A DNA stretch of 49,773 nucleotides from Butyrivibrio sp. (lineage in GTDB: Bacteria > Bacillota > Clostridia > Lachnospirales > Lachnospiraceae), in NCBI RefSeq assembly GCF_017635265.1, contig NZ_JAGBLU010000107.1:1-49773 (forward strand), in the 5' to 3' direction. Made by a program: the position numbers and the translations under genes. The notes beneath the pieces were generated by a model. That model was not told the DNA's origin. It ran no database searches and worked only from the letters and a program-made list of their open reading frames with translations. Of the stretch, positions 25,080 to 33,996 are shown in pieces; the stretch's first letter is position 1, and every line of letters begins with the position of its first letter.

Positions 25080-26360
25080 TCAGATAGCTGCAAAGCCCTT
25101 TTCAAGATCAGCAATGATATCGTCGATATGTTCTGTGCCGATTGAAAGTCTGATCGTGCTCTGGCTGATACCCTGATCCTTCAATTCTTCATCGGATAAC
25201 TGGGAATGTGTAGTTGTCGCAGGATGTATTACAAGGCTCTTTACATCTGCAACGTTGGCAAGCAGTGAGAAAATCTCAAGATTATCAATGAATTTCCAAG
25301 CTGCTTCCTTACCTCCCTTAATTTCAAAGGTGAAAATTGAAGCGCCACCATTTGGGAAGTATTTCTCATAAAGTGCATGATCCGGGTGATCTGCCAATGA
25401 AGGGTGGTTAACTTTCTCAACCTTTGGATGGTTTTTGAGATATTCCACTACTTTCTTTGTATTCTCAGCGTGTCTTTCAAGACGAAGAGACAGTGTCTCA
25501 ACTCCCTGAAGCAGCAAAAATGCATTAAACGGTGAAATTGTTGCTCCTGTGTCTCTAAGAAGTATAGCCCTTATAAATGTTACAAAAGCTGCCGGTCCTA
25601 CAGCATCATAGAACGAAACACCGTGATAACTCGGGTTTGGATCAGCTATATTAGGATATTTTCCGCTCTCTTTCCAGTTATATTTACCGGATTCTACTAT
25701 AATTCCACCAAGTGTTGTTCCGTGACCTCCGATGAATTTTGTCGCAGAGTGAACCACAATATCCGCACCATGCTCAATTGGTCTGATAAGATATGGTGTT
25801 CCAAAAGTATTGTCAATAACAAGCGGAAGGCCATGCTTATGAGCTATTTCTGCAATAGCATCAATATCGGGTATATCACTGTTTGGGTTTCCAAGGGTTT
25901 CAAGATATATAGCTCTTGTATTCTCTTTTATTGCCCCTTCAACCTCACTAAGATTATGAGCATCCACAAATGTTGTTGTAACACCATACTGCGGAAGTGT
26001 ATGTGCCAGAAGATTGTAGCTGCCTCCATAGATTGTTTTTTGTGCTACTATATGTCCTCCATTTGCAGCAAGCGCCTGGATTGTATAAGTAATAGCTGCA
26101 GCTCCCGAAGCAACTGCCAGTGCAGCGCTTCCACCTTCAAGTGCTGCTATTCTCTTTTCCAGAACATCCTGTGTGGAATTAGTCAGTCTGCCATAAATAT
26201 TTCCGGCGTCTGCCAGTCCAAATCTGTCAGCTGCATGCTGGCTGTTCCTAAACACATATGATGTTGTCTGATAGATAGGAACGGCTCTTGCGTCTGTTGC
26301 CGGATCCGGCTGTTCCTGCCCTACGTGTAACTGTAATGTCTCAAATCTGTAATCACTCAT
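25080..26360 (-). CDS. metY: O-acetylhomoserine sulfhydrylase
   Basis: The 426-residue PLP enzyme shows the Cys/Met-metabolism family pattern: YGRLTNSTQDVLEKRIAALEGG, ASGAAAITYTIQALA, and the PLP-binding Lys in HSATKFIGGHG. Its length and the C-terminal THSQLS...QSTIRLSIGTE match MetY-type O-acetylhomoserine (thiol)-lyases, which make homocysteine from O-acetylhomoserine and sulfide. No SAM riboswitch was recognised in the 230 bases upstream. It is a single-gene unit. Confidence 0.93.
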   Translation of the reverse strand: MSDYRFETLQLHVGQEQPDPATDARAVPIYQTTSYVFRNSQHAADRFGLADAGNIYGRLTNSTQDVLEKRIAALEGGSAALAVASGAAAITYTIQALAANGGHIVAQKTIYGGSYNLLAHTLPQYGVTTTFVDAHNLSEVEGAIKENTRAIYLETLGNPNSDIPDIDAIAEIAHKHGLPLVIDNTFGTPYLIRPIEHGADIVVHSATKFIGGHGTTLGGIIVESGKYNWKESGKYPNIADPNPSYHGVSFYDAVGPAAFVTFIRAILLRDTGATISPFNAFLLLQGVETLSLRLERHAENTKKVVEYLKNHPKVEKVNHPSLADHPDHALYEKYFPNGGASIFTFEIKGGKEAAWKFIDNLEIFSLLANVADVKSLVIHPATTTHSQLSDEELKDQGISQSTIRLSIGTEHIDDIIADLEKGFAAI

Positions 26361-26591
26361 TTTTAACTCCTCCGTTCCTTTTAATAATGTGATAATACTC
26401 CCTGCTTACCGATTTTACCAATACATTAAGCTTATTGTTTGCGATAATCTATAGCTATAACTGAGATATTTTTTCATCTTTAGAAAAGTTTATAATAATT
26501 TAATTTGTACGACAGAAAATCTACATGATTGTATTGTAGTATAAATAGAAATAGTTGTAAGCGGATCTGGCACTAACGGGGAGGTGCTTAT

Positions 26592-26759
26592 ATGACTACT
26601 GAGAATTCAAAGATTAATATAAAGGGAAAGTCTAAAATTATAGATACTATCAGCTATAAGGGTAAATGCATTGATATAAGCATCTTAAAAAGACGAATTA
26701 TATCTGCAATTGCTCTTTTGGGCGCTATTGCTTTTGCAGGTATCCTTATTTTCCTTTAA
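26592..26759 (+). CDS. Small membrane protein (55 aa), unknown function
   Basis: GGGGAGGTG lies just before an ATG that opens a 55-codon frame ending in TAA. The first ~35 residues are polar and basic (TTENSKINIKGKSKII...SILKRR), followed by one C-terminal hydrophobic helix (IISAIALLGAIAFAGILIFL). The ribosome site and the terminator right after it make a real gene likely. It may be a tail-anchored regulatory micropeptide; nothing closer can be said. Confidence 0.55.
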   Translation: MTTENSKINIKGKSKIIDTISYKGKCIDISILKRRIISAIALLGAIAFAGILIFL

Positions 26760-26766
26760 AAAAGCT

Positions 26767-26793
26767 AAGGCTGAGCAAGCGCTCAGCCTTTTT
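26767..26793. terminator. Bidirectional terminator overlapping the PPTase stop
   Basis: AAGGCTGAGC (26767-26776) pairs with GCTCAGCCTT (26781-26790), loop AAGC, followed by T residues on the plus strand and A-rich (T-rich on minus) sequence on the other side. The phosphopantetheinyl transferase stop codon (26783-26785) lies within the right arm. Confidence 0.85.
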
Positions 26794-27430
26794 CATTAAA
26801 AACATCTGTTATTGATATATTACTAAAATCTGCCCCGGATGAACAAATTGTTATTTGATAACCTTCCATTTCTTTACGAAACAGCTTTAATTCCCCATCC
26901 GTCTCGAAGTCAGTACTTGTTTTTACCCTGATCTCTATTTTTAGAGGATCCATAGACAGCCCTTTTCCATAGTATTTCATTATGCTTTCTTTTGCTGTCC
27001 ACAATGCAGTATATATCGCATCCTTTTCACCTTCTGCTGCGGATACCTGTTCTATCTCTCCTTCAGTAAATACTCTCTTTATGAGACCTTTTTCGAAATG
27101 GGTGATTTCCTGAATGTCTATTCCAACCTCCATATCCGAAATAGCTATAATTGCCTTATCGCCTGAGTGAGACAGGTTAAAAAAAATGTCCTTTTCCCCC
27201 TTTATATATGGTTTTCCGTAATCATTTTCATATATTTCGAAGGATTTGATCTCCGCCTCTTCAAAAGCTCTTTTTAAGGCTATTCCTGCAGCCAATGACA
27301 GTAATTTGCTCTGATCCGGCTTATATTTGTCAATCTTTTTCTTGCGCTCAATCGACATCTGTTCATACCAGTACTCATAAACATCCCTGTCACGGATGCT
27401 ATTTATATCAACAATATATATTTTGTTCAA
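26783..27430 (-). CDS. 4'-phosphopantetheinyl transferase (Sfp-type)
   Basis: The 215-residue enzyme has the Sfp-superfamily motifs: NLSHSGDKAIIAIS, the Mg-binding GIDIQE, and WTAKESIMKYYGKGL. It transfers 4'-phosphopantetheine from CoA to carrier proteins of fatty-acid, polyketide or nonribosomal peptide synthesis. Its size favours the Sfp type over the ~120-residue AcpS. Its ATG overlaps the stop of fbp by four bases (ATGA), so it is translationally coupled to fbp. No carrier-protein synthase lies in the window. Confidence 0.9.
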   Translation of the reverse strand: MNKIYIVDINSIRDRDVYEYWYEQMSIERKKKIDKYKPDQSKLLSLAAGIALKRAFEEAEIKSFEIYENDYGKPYIKGEKDIFFNLSHSGDKAIIAISDMEVGIDIQEITHFEKGLIKRVFTEGEIEQVSAAEGEKDAIYTALWTAKESIMKYYGKGLSMDPLKIEIRVKTSTDFETDGELKLFRKEMEGYQITICSSGADFSNISITDVFNEKG

Positions 27431-29388
27431 GCTTTATCTTTCTCCCTGATTGCTCCGCTTTCATATGCCTTTAACAGGTCTTTTAAATCTGAAATTTGTG
27501 TCTGAAGACTCTTTCCTACATCAGTATCTCTTACAAGAATCCTCTTTTTTGTCTTCTCTGTTATCTGAATTTCAGGTGTATTCTCCTGCCCCTTTACAAA
27601 TGCCTTGTGCTTGGCAAGAGCCAGATGATGCGAATTAAATATAAGTGTGTATCCGGCAATGCCCGTCTGCTCATGATAAGCCTTAGATATTCCACCATCA
27701 ATAATATAGAGCTTACCACCGGCCTTTACGGGACTCTCACCTTTCTTGGTTTTGACCGGTACATGCCCATTTATAATATGTGCCCATTCCGGATCAAGCT
27801 TAAATTCTCTTAATATTTTATCAGCATACTCCTCATTAGCCGAGAATGTATAGTATGGATTGTGATTTTCTTCGCATAACCCCTTCTCATTCTTTAAAAA
27901 CAATCGTTCAAACGTAGATATCTTGTCTTTTCCAAACAGCGGTGAATTGGGACCGCACCACAAATACCACATAAGATCTACAGCATCCTGCTTCTTTTCA
28001 GGATCATCCTTAGCATCAAGAAAATAGGCATCGTGAATCTTTCCATTTAAATAATCCATCAGCTCTTTTCCGCAGTAACTTCCGTCCTTGGTTTTCATAC
28101 AGGTAAAATTGCCCTTGTCATCCATCGGGATGCAACCATGGAAAAGGAGATTATTATTTACAGTCCTATACATTGCTCCGTGAGAGTACAAAAACTTCAC
28201 ATGCTTTGTAAGGAGCTGTGAGTGAATAAAGCTAAGGCGAAGAGTTCTCATAAGTTCCTCCTCCCCTTCAGATAAAGCATATGGATCTTTTGGATCTATA
28301 GTAGGGAAATTAGTATCATTAAGCTTGTACTTCTTATTTCCTATCTTTACTGTCCCTGCCTTATAATCAATTTTATCAAGAAGGAGTCTCTTCTCCAAAC
28401 CATATTCCGGATGCTTTTTTATAAGCTGTCCCTCAAGCTTTAACTGAATAATGCTTATAGCCTTATACATTTTTGCCGCAAGCTCCGGATTTACAGAATC
28501 ATATTTGTTCTCATCAAGTATATGCAGCTTAAAACAATTGCATGGATCATCTCTGTAAACTTCTGCCGCAAACATGGAAAGCGGTCTTAAATTGATTCCG
28601 TAACCATCCTCAAGAGCATCAAAAGAATTATAGCTGGTTCCTATTCTAAGGACATTGGCGATACATGCCGTATTTCCACATGCCGCCCCCATCCAGTCAA
28701 TATCGTGGTTTCCCCACTGTATATCCACATCATGGAAATTCATTATTTCTTCCATGACAAGATCAGGCCTTGCGCCCCTGTCAAAAATATCTCCAATTAT
28801 ATGGAGTGAATCAATAGTCAGATTCTGAATAAGTTCGCACAAAGAAATAATAAACTCATCAGCAAAATCAATCTCAATAATTCCGCTTATTATCTCGTTA
28901 TAATATAGCTTTTTATTTGAGTCATTCATATCAAGATGCAATAGTTCATCTATAGCATAGGCATAATCTGAAGGCATCTTCTTACGAACTTTAGATCTGG
29001 TGTATTTTGAGCTTACAACCCTGCAAATAGAAATAAGTCTGTTTATTGTGATCTTTTGGTGCTCATGAAGTTCTTTTACACTGATAGACTCATCTCTTCT
29101 TATCTTGCTGATAACTTCCCTTGGGTAATATATAAGATTTGCCAGTTCAAGCTGTTCCGCTTCAGACATCATATTACCGAAGGTTTCTTCAATTTTAGCC
29201 CTTATAATACCTGAAGAGCTCCTTAAAAGATGTGAAAAAGCTTCGTACTCCCCGTGAATGTCTGAAAAGAAGTATTCCGTTCCCTTAGGCAAGGCACAAA
29301 TTGCCCGCAAATTTATGATCTCCGCAGCTGCTTTCCTTGAATTGGGAAACTCTTTACTCAAAAGCCTCAAATACTCAATATCTCTCAT
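27427..29388 (-). CDS. fbp: Fructose-1,6-bisphosphatase, class III (Firmicutes type)
   Basis: ATG 29388 has AGGAGAG five bases upstream and gives a 653-residue enzyme of the large Firmicutes type. Metallophosphatase motifs are visible: FSDIHGEYEAF, IIGDIFDRGARPD, QWGNHDIDWMG, and INGHVPVK near the C-terminus. It hydrolyses fructose-1,6-bisphosphate in gluconeogenesis. The leftward gene before it (STAS protein) is separated by a terminator-like hairpin. Confidence 0.95.
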   Translation of the reverse strand: MRDIEYLRLLSKEFPNSRKAAAEIINLRAICALPKGTEYFFSDIHGEYEAFSHLLRSSSGIIRAKIEETFGNMMSEAEQLELANLIYYPREVISKIRRDESISVKELHEHQKITINRLISICRVVSSKYTRSKVRKKMPSDYAYAIDELLHLDMNDSNKKLYYNEIISGIIEIDFADEFIISLCELIQNLTIDSLHIIGDIFDRGARPDLVMEEIMNFHDVDIQWGNHDIDWMGAACGNTACIANVLRIGTSYNSFDALEDGYGINLRPLSMFAAEVYRDDPCNCFKLHILDENKYDSVNPELAAKMYKAISIIQLKLEGQLIKKHPEYGLEKRLLLDKIDYKAGTVKIGNKKYKLNDTNFPTIDPKDPYALSEGEEELMRTLRLSFIHSQLLTKHVKFLYSHGAMYRTVNNNLLFHGCIPMDDKGNFTCMKTKDGSYCGKELMDYLNGKIHDAYFLDAKDDPEKKQDAVDLMWYLWCGPNSPLFGKDKISTFERLFLKNEKGLCEENHNPYYTFSANEEYADKILREFKLDPEWAHIINGHVPVKTKKGESPVKAGGKLYIIDGGISKAYHEQTGIAGYTLIFNSHHLALAKHKAFVKGQENTPEIQITEKTKKRILVRDTDVGKSLQTQISDLKDLLKAYESGAIREKDKA

Positions 29389-29409
29389 ACTCTCTCCTAT
29401 AAACAAATA

Positions 29410-29431
29410 GGCCGCATATTTCTATGCGGCC
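29410..29431 (-). terminator. Hairpin between STAS gene and fbp
   Basis: GGCCGCATA (29410-29418) pairs with TATGCGGCC (29423-29431), 4-nt loop. On the minus strand only a weak T-rich run follows, so it may be a partial terminator or mRNA processing stem, 12 bases after the STAS stop. Confidence 0.6.
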
Positions 29432-29443
29432 CTAAAAATTTCT

Positions 29444-29740
29444 TTATTCGATTGTTAAAATATCAACAAATCCTGTTACTTCAAAGATTTCTTTTATTTC
29501 TTCATTGGCATTCTTTACAACCATTTCTCCCTGCTTATTCATAACTTTCTGAGCAGATAAAAGAACTCTCAATCCTGCAGATGATATATACTCAAGCTTT
29601 GATAAATCAAAGTCAAGCTTTGTTACGCCGCCAAGTGCGCTCTTAAGTTCATCATCAAGCTGTGGAGCTGTTGTTGTATCAAGTCTTCCCTCCAAAGCAA
29701 CAGTAAGTTCTGATCCATTTGCAATTTTGTTGATTGTCAT
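29444..29740 (-). CDS. STAS-domain anti-sigma factor antagonist
   Basis: The 98-residue protein is a single STAS domain of SpoIIAA/RsbV type: LEGRLDTTTAPQLDDEL, LDFDLSKLEYISSAGLRVLL, and VTGFVDILTIE. The Ser of YISSAGLRVL is the usual phosphorylation site. Such proteins bind an anti-sigma kinase and free the sigma factor. Here it lies 26 bases after the duplicated ATPase-like protein and one gene beyond an ECF sigma gene, so a partner-switch circuit is likely. Confidence 0.9.
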   Translation of the reverse strand: MTINKIANGSELTVALEGRLDTTTAPQLDDELKSALGGVTKLDFDLSKLEYISSAGLRVLLSAQKVMNKQGEMVVKNANEEIKEIFEVTGFVDILTIE

Positions 29741-29766
29741 ATTGGGCTCCTCTCATAAAAATCTTT

Positions 29767-30966
29767 TTATTTGTTAAGGGTGCAGACAACAGTCATATCC
29801 ACTCTGTCCCCTTTAACGCCTACAATTACATCCTTAGCAACACTGGCAACTATGGATTTTTCAAGTTCATCCCATGCCTGCTTGGCACTTTCATTCATGG
29901 TTACGTCATCGGAAAGAGCATTTCTATACTCGTACAGTGACCATGTTATTCCTGAATCCGCCAGTCCCTCCGTGCTTCCGTACATACCCATTGTACCATA
30001 TGATATATATCCACCGCCATACTCCTGCTGCAATTTCATTACATTATTATAGCCAAGGATTCCATTTTCTATAACATCCCTAACTTTTCCCATAAATCCC
30101 TTAACAGAGGCATTTCCGCCGGAGGACATATCTAAAAGAGTACTCTTTTTTTCTGCACTCATAAGCGTCTTGGCTGTGAGCTTTAAACAAGCCTCATTCT
30201 TATACTTTTCAAACCATACAACAGCGCTGTAATCTCCGGTCATCTCCTTGAGCATTCCAATTGTCTCTTCAAAAACAAGCTTTAAATGTAGCGCATCTTT
30301 TTTACTGAGCTCAAGCTCTTCTATGGCCTCATCAGCCCTGCTGTTGGCATTAGATCCCTGTATATAATCGCTATCTACAATAAGTGGATTTGTGACAATC
30401 TGTGGAACACTTGATCCTACTGTACTGAGTGCTTCAGAGAAGTCCTTGATAACCCACATTTTAATCTTATTCTTATCAATAGAAACAATGATATCGTCTG
30501 CCAGGTTAGCCACAAGAGATCTCTCAAGATCGTCCCATGCTTCCTGGGAATACTTGTCTTCACGTCTCTTTCTTAAAATTTCATTTCTATAATCCTTCAA
30601 AGTCCAGGTTCTTTCTGCCGGAGCCTCAAAGAGAAATGCCTTTACAAGTTGAGAGAAAAATCCTGACTGCGCACTGTTTTCGCCTGTTGTAGATATAGAT
30701 ATAAGCTCTTTTTGCTTATTAGAATCAATATTATTATCTGCTGTAAGATAAATATTTGTAAGCTTTGAACCACCCTCAAACCAAATCTCTACTGTTGTTT
30801 CATCAACAATGGACTTTGCCAGTCTCAGCACTTCTTCTGTAAGAAGTCTAAGACGTAAGGCATTTTTTCCTTCCAACTTAATATCAAAGATATAATCATC
30901 CAAAAGTTGATATGCTCTGCCAATGTCTGTTTCTATGTTACTGATTCTGATATGTTCTGATTGCAT
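29767..30966 (-). CDS. Internally duplicated protein, possible degenerate anti-sigma ATPase
   Basis: The 399-residue protein consists of two similar ~190-residue halves. Shared landmarks are a helix (KNALRLRLLTEEVLRLAKSI versus KDALHLKLVFEETIGMLKEM), a strand (VEIWFE versus AVVWFE), a Trp/Tyr block (WTLKDYRNE versus WSLYEYRNA), and an AWDDLERSLVANLADDIIV-type ending. The helix with EE recalls the N-box helix of HATPase anti-sigma factors, but the catalytic Asn and a clear GxG lid are missing. No signal peptide. Between ECF sigma and STAS genes, it is a candidate anti-sigma or scaffold; function is inferred only. Confidence 0.6.
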   Translation of the reverse strand: MQSEHIRISNIETDIGRAYQLLDDYIFDIKLEGKNALRLRLLTEEVLRLAKSIVDETTVEIWFEGGSKLTNIYLTADNNIDSNKQKELISISTTGENSAQSGFFSQLVKAFLFEAPAERTWTLKDYRNEILRKRREDKYSQEAWDDLERSLVANLADDIIVSIDKNKIKMWVIKDFSEALSTVGSSVPQIVTNPLIVDSDYIQGSNANSRADEAIEELELSKKDALHLKLVFEETIGMLKEMTGDYSAVVWFEKYKNEACLKLTAKTLMSAEKKSTLLDMSSGGNASVKGFMGKVRDVIENGILGYNNVMKLQQEYGGGYISYGTMGMYGSTEGLADSGITWSLYEYRNALSDDVTMNESAKQAWDELEKSIVASVAKDVIVGVKGDRVDMTVVCTLNK

Positions 30967-31049
30967 ATTCTTAGTCCCCCTTCAGCAAAATAGTCCGTTT
31001 ACATTATTATATAAAAAAAATCATAAAAAAAGTATGAAAAAAACAAAAC

Positions 31050-31535
31050 TCACCCCAAATAACCCTGAAGTCTTCCAAGAGCTTCCCTATGTCTTAACTT
31101 GGTTATTCCATAAGACAGATTCATTGTTTTGGCTACCTCCTGAAGGGTTAAACCTTTATAATATCTAAGCACGATAATATCCCTTTGTTCCTCCGGGAGT
31201 TTTAAAAGTGCTGCAGCAAGTTCACTTAAAGACTCCTGTGTGAGCACTTCTTCCTCTATACTACTCTTTGTGTCAGACAAATCCTCCGGAATCTCAGAAT
31301 GAATATGATTAGTCCTGTAAAAGTCGATAACTGTATTACTTGTAATAGAATAAATCCAAGTAGAGATTTTCGCCTTGGATTCATCAAAAGTATCAAGTTT
31401 GTCGTAGACCTTTACAAATACGTCCGCACATAAGTCCTCTGCATCTTCCGGTGAATTGACATGATTTCTTATGTATGCGAACACTTTATCCCTGTAGTCC
31501 GTGTAAATCTGTTCCTTGGAAGGAATGTCCCCCAT
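31050..31535 (-). CDS. ECF-type RNA polymerase sigma factor
   Basis: The 161-residue protein has sigma region 2 (DYRDKVFAYIRNHVNSPEDAEDLCADVF...ISTWIYSITSNTVIDFYR) and region 4 (LPEEQRDIIVLRYYKGLTLQEVAKTMNLS). It lacks regions 1 and 3, as in ECF sigma factors. It starts 17 bases after the small leader-like peptide gene and precedes the duplicated protein and STAS genes. It probably directs transcription of the neighbouring export locus; this is inferred from position. Confidence 0.92.
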   Translation of the reverse strand: MGDIPSKEQIYTDYRDKVFAYIRNHVNSPEDAEDLCADVFVKVYDKLDTFDESKAKISTWIYSITSNTVIDFYRTNHIHSEIPEDLSDTKSSIEEEVLTQESLSELAAALLKLPEEQRDIIVLRYYKGLTLQEVAKTMNLSYGITKLRHREALGRLQGYLG

Positions 31536-31552
31536 GCTGCAATTTCTCCTTT

Positions 31553-31747
31553 TTACAATAATTCGCCCTTTTTAGGGTCTTTACAAATTTCTTTCACTCC
31601 TGCAGCTGCTACGAATTCCAAATCATCATCCGATAGCATTTCCTTGTTGAGCGAATATTTTGATTCCACATTGTGAATAATCTTTTCCAAATCAGCATTT
31701 GGTGAATATTTCTGATAATCAAATAATCTTGATAATCTGTTTTCCAT
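31553..31747 (-). CDS. Small leader-like peptide (64 aa)
   Basis: GGAGG lies seven bases before the ATG. The peptide reads as a helical N-terminus (RLFDYQKYSPNADLEKIIH) followed by KEMLSDDDLEFVAAAG and a short tail VKEICKDPKKGELL with one Cys. LSDDDLxxVxAAG resembles the C-terminal part of double-glycine-type leaders cut by C39 peptidases, and such an exporter is encoded upstream. It could be the exported peptide, or a small regulator of the adjoining sigma factor. Confidence 0.6.
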   Translation of the reverse strand: MENRLSRLFDYQKYSPNADLEKIIHNVESKYSLNKEMLSDDDLEFVAAAGVKEICKDPKKGELL

Positions 31748-31771
31748 AATAAAACCTCCGTTTAGTTGCTA

Positions 31772-31802
31772 TTTTGGTTACACTTATTTATACGAACCAA
31801 AA
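31772..31802. promoter_or_regulatory. Inverted repeat upstream of the leader-like peptide gene
   Basis: TTTTGGTT (31772-31779) and AACCAAAA (31795-31802) form an 8-bp inverted repeat with a 15-bp AT-rich centre, between the ABC transporter stop (31834) and the peptide start (31747). It could be an operator/promoter region for the peptide-sigma unit. Confidence 0.35.
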
Positions 31803-31833
31803 CTAAATCCGGCAATTCTTATTCTATCATTAA

Positions 31834-33984
31834 TTAGAGCTGTTGTCTTTTTACCAGTTCAGCAAAATACCCATTTTTTGCTAACAGATCATCGTAAGTT
31901 CCATCTTCCACAATATGCCCTTCATCCAAAACCACTATCCTGTCACAGTTTTTAACGGTCGATAGTCTGTGCGCCACGACAATTCGAGTACATTTTAACG
32001 TGTACAATGCATCAGATACCTTTTTCTGAGTAATATTATCCAAAGCACTTGTAGCCTCATCAAGTAAAAGAACTTTAGGTTTTGGTGCAATGGCTCTTGC
32101 AATCATCAGACGCTGTTTCTGCCCACCTGATATACCGCCCTGACCTTCAGAAATAATAGTGTTCATTCCCATAGGCATTTTTTTAATATCATCTGCTATT
32201 CCTGCAATTTCAGCCGCTTCCCAGGCATCTTTGAGTGTCAGCGTGGGAGCTGAAATAACAATGTTTGAGAAAATATCTCCCTCAAACAAAGAACCGTCTT
32301 GCGTAACACTTCCAATCTTTCTTCTAAGAGAACCAGGATCGAGCCTTTCTATATCCCTTCCATCATAATAAACTGCACCTTTATCCGGCTTTTCAAATCC
32401 CAAAAGGAGTCTCATGATAGTGCTTTTTCCGCATCCGGTCTTACCAACTATTGCCACATACTCCCCCGGCTTAACTTTAAGGTTAAGTCCTTTTAAAACA
32501 TATGGCGAATTCTCACCGTATTTAAATGATATGTTGCTTAATTCTATTCCACCCGAGAGCCTCTCGACAGTTATTTTATTCTCAGTCCCTTCAGGCTCTA
32601 CACTAAGTATCGGTTCAGCAAGATTAAGAACAGGCGTTATCTGTGCTGCGGCAGAAGCCACCTCCTCAAATCCCGCAAAAATCCCCTGGAAATAGCCAAA
32701 GGCAACCCCAAAAGCTATATAAACTCCGGGAGTAACTCCGCCTTTGACAGCAGAATAATATAAAATAATTGTTCCGATTATATCTATAGCCTTATTAATC
32801 GTTCCGTTATAAATGATATATGGTGGAGGACTATAGCTAAGCCTGGCACTCATATTATAATTATTTGCCCATTTTGCAAAAGCTCGCTTTTCGGCTCCCG
32901 CAAGCTTTATCTTTTGTATACCGTTTATAAGCGCATAACTTAGACCATCCTCATCGGCATCATATGCCATTATCATTTTATTTATCCTGGCCCTAAGCGC
33001 TATAGTCGTCATTGAAACCACAAGGCTTACAAGTACTATCGCAACTGACGGCATTACCAGACACCTGGCATAATTCCCAATTTGGAACACATAAAGCATT
33101 GAAATCACTATAGTAACCGGCAAAGCAAAGAGGTTTTCCACAATCAGGCTACATATCTGGTCCACAGCATCAATTCTGGATGCCAGTTCCCCTGAAGAAA
33201 AGTTCTTAAAAAAAACTGCAGGAAGATTCAATACTCTGCTCATAACAGCAGATTCCACGCTTATTGAGCTCTTTATCTCAATTCTCTCTTTTACTAGCTC
33301 CGAAGAAGCTTCAAAAAGCTGATTCGCAATGATAACCGTAAAAAAATACGCTGCTGTACCCACAAGCATTGGTATATTCTTGCTTGCAAGTACATTTACC
33401 GTAATAAAACCTGTAAGCTGCGTAGAAAAAATGGAACCTAGTGTAAGCATTAATACCAAAAATACATATAATGCAAGATCACTGATATCCATGCAGTTTT
33501 TCATGTAAATAAGCAAATCCGTAATAGATAATTTTTTTCTGGGAAGGGGCCTGTAAAAGCAGTATGCTTCCTCTTCGAATTCCTGATAGTTAGAAGCGTT
33601 AATAGCGATTCTTCTCTTCTTCTCATAATCAAAAAACTTATATTGACCGCCTTTTGGTATAAGAGCAACAGGCTTATTATTACTGCCGTGGTAAGCCAGC
33701 ATCGGTCCATATGCATCTTTATACCACTTCCCCTCAAGTTTGATCCTTCTGTACATTATCCCGTAGGTTTTCACAGCATCCTTTAAGTCTCCTGTGCCTT
33801 CCTTCGGGGTAAATCCAAAGTAACTAATGATCTCTTCCACAGATTTTTTGGCAATATGCTGCCTGTCGGTTTCAAAAGGATCATACTTGCCATCTATGGA
33901 AGACATCATATTGTAGATAGCCTTCTCAAAGATATCCTGATCATTTTTTATTCTTTGTCTTATCTGCTCATCAAACCAGCCCAC
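31834..33984 (-). CDS. NHLM-type ABC transporter, second subunit (ATP-binding/permease)
   Basis: The 716-residue protein has a ~160-residue cytoplasmic N-terminal region without a catalytic Cys, a six-helix membrane domain (~160-460), and an ABC ATPase with Walker A VGKTGCGKST, signature ISGGQKQRL and Walker B VLLLDEATSALD. This matches the second ABC subunit of NHLM-type bacteriocin export systems. It follows the C39-peptidase transporter by 12 bases. The pair probably forms a heterodimeric exporter with the HlyD-like protein encoded upstream. Confidence 0.85.
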   Translation of the reverse strand: MGWFDEQIRQRIKNDQDIFEKAIYNMMSSIDGKYDPFETDRQHIAKKSVEEIISYFGFTPKEGTGDLKDAVKTYGIMYRRIKLEGKWYKDAYGPMLAYHGSNNKPVALIPKGGQYKFFDYEKKRRIAINASNYQEFEEEAYCFYRPLPRKKLSITDLLIYMKNCMDISDLALYVFLVLMLTLGSIFSTQLTGFITVNVLASKNIPMLVGTAAYFFTVIIANQLFEASSELVKERIEIKSSISVESAVMSRVLNLPAVFFKNFSSGELASRIDAVDQICSLIVENLFALPVTIVISMLYVFQIGNYARCLVMPSVAIVLVSLVVSMTTIALRARINKMIMAYDADEDGLSYALINGIQKIKLAGAEKRAFAKWANNYNMSARLSYSPPPYIIYNGTINKAIDIIGTIILYYSAVKGGVTPGVYIAFGVAFGYFQGIFAGFEEVASAAAQITPVLNLAEPILSVEPEGTENKITVERLSGGIELSNISFKYGENSPYVLKGLNLKVKPGEYVAIVGKTGCGKSTIMRLLLGFEKPDKGAVYYDGRDIERLDPGSLRRKIGSVTQDGSLFEGDIFSNIVISAPTLTLKDAWEAAEIAGIADDIKKMPMGMNTIISEGQGGISGGQKQRLMIARAIAPKPKVLLLDEATSALDNITQKKVSDALYTLKCTRIVVAHRLSTVKNCDRIVVLDEGHIVEDGTYDDLLAKNGYFAELVKRQQL

Positions 33985-33996
33985 GTTCGCCCCTCA

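Noticed and set aside
25623-26261. 212-codon ORF on the plus strand inside metY
   Set aside because: Cys/Ser-rich antisense frame of a well-conserved enzyme; no start signal.
26361-26591. Possible SAM riboswitch or T-box upstream of metY
   Set aside because: No conserved riboswitch core or T-box sequence was recognised in the leader.
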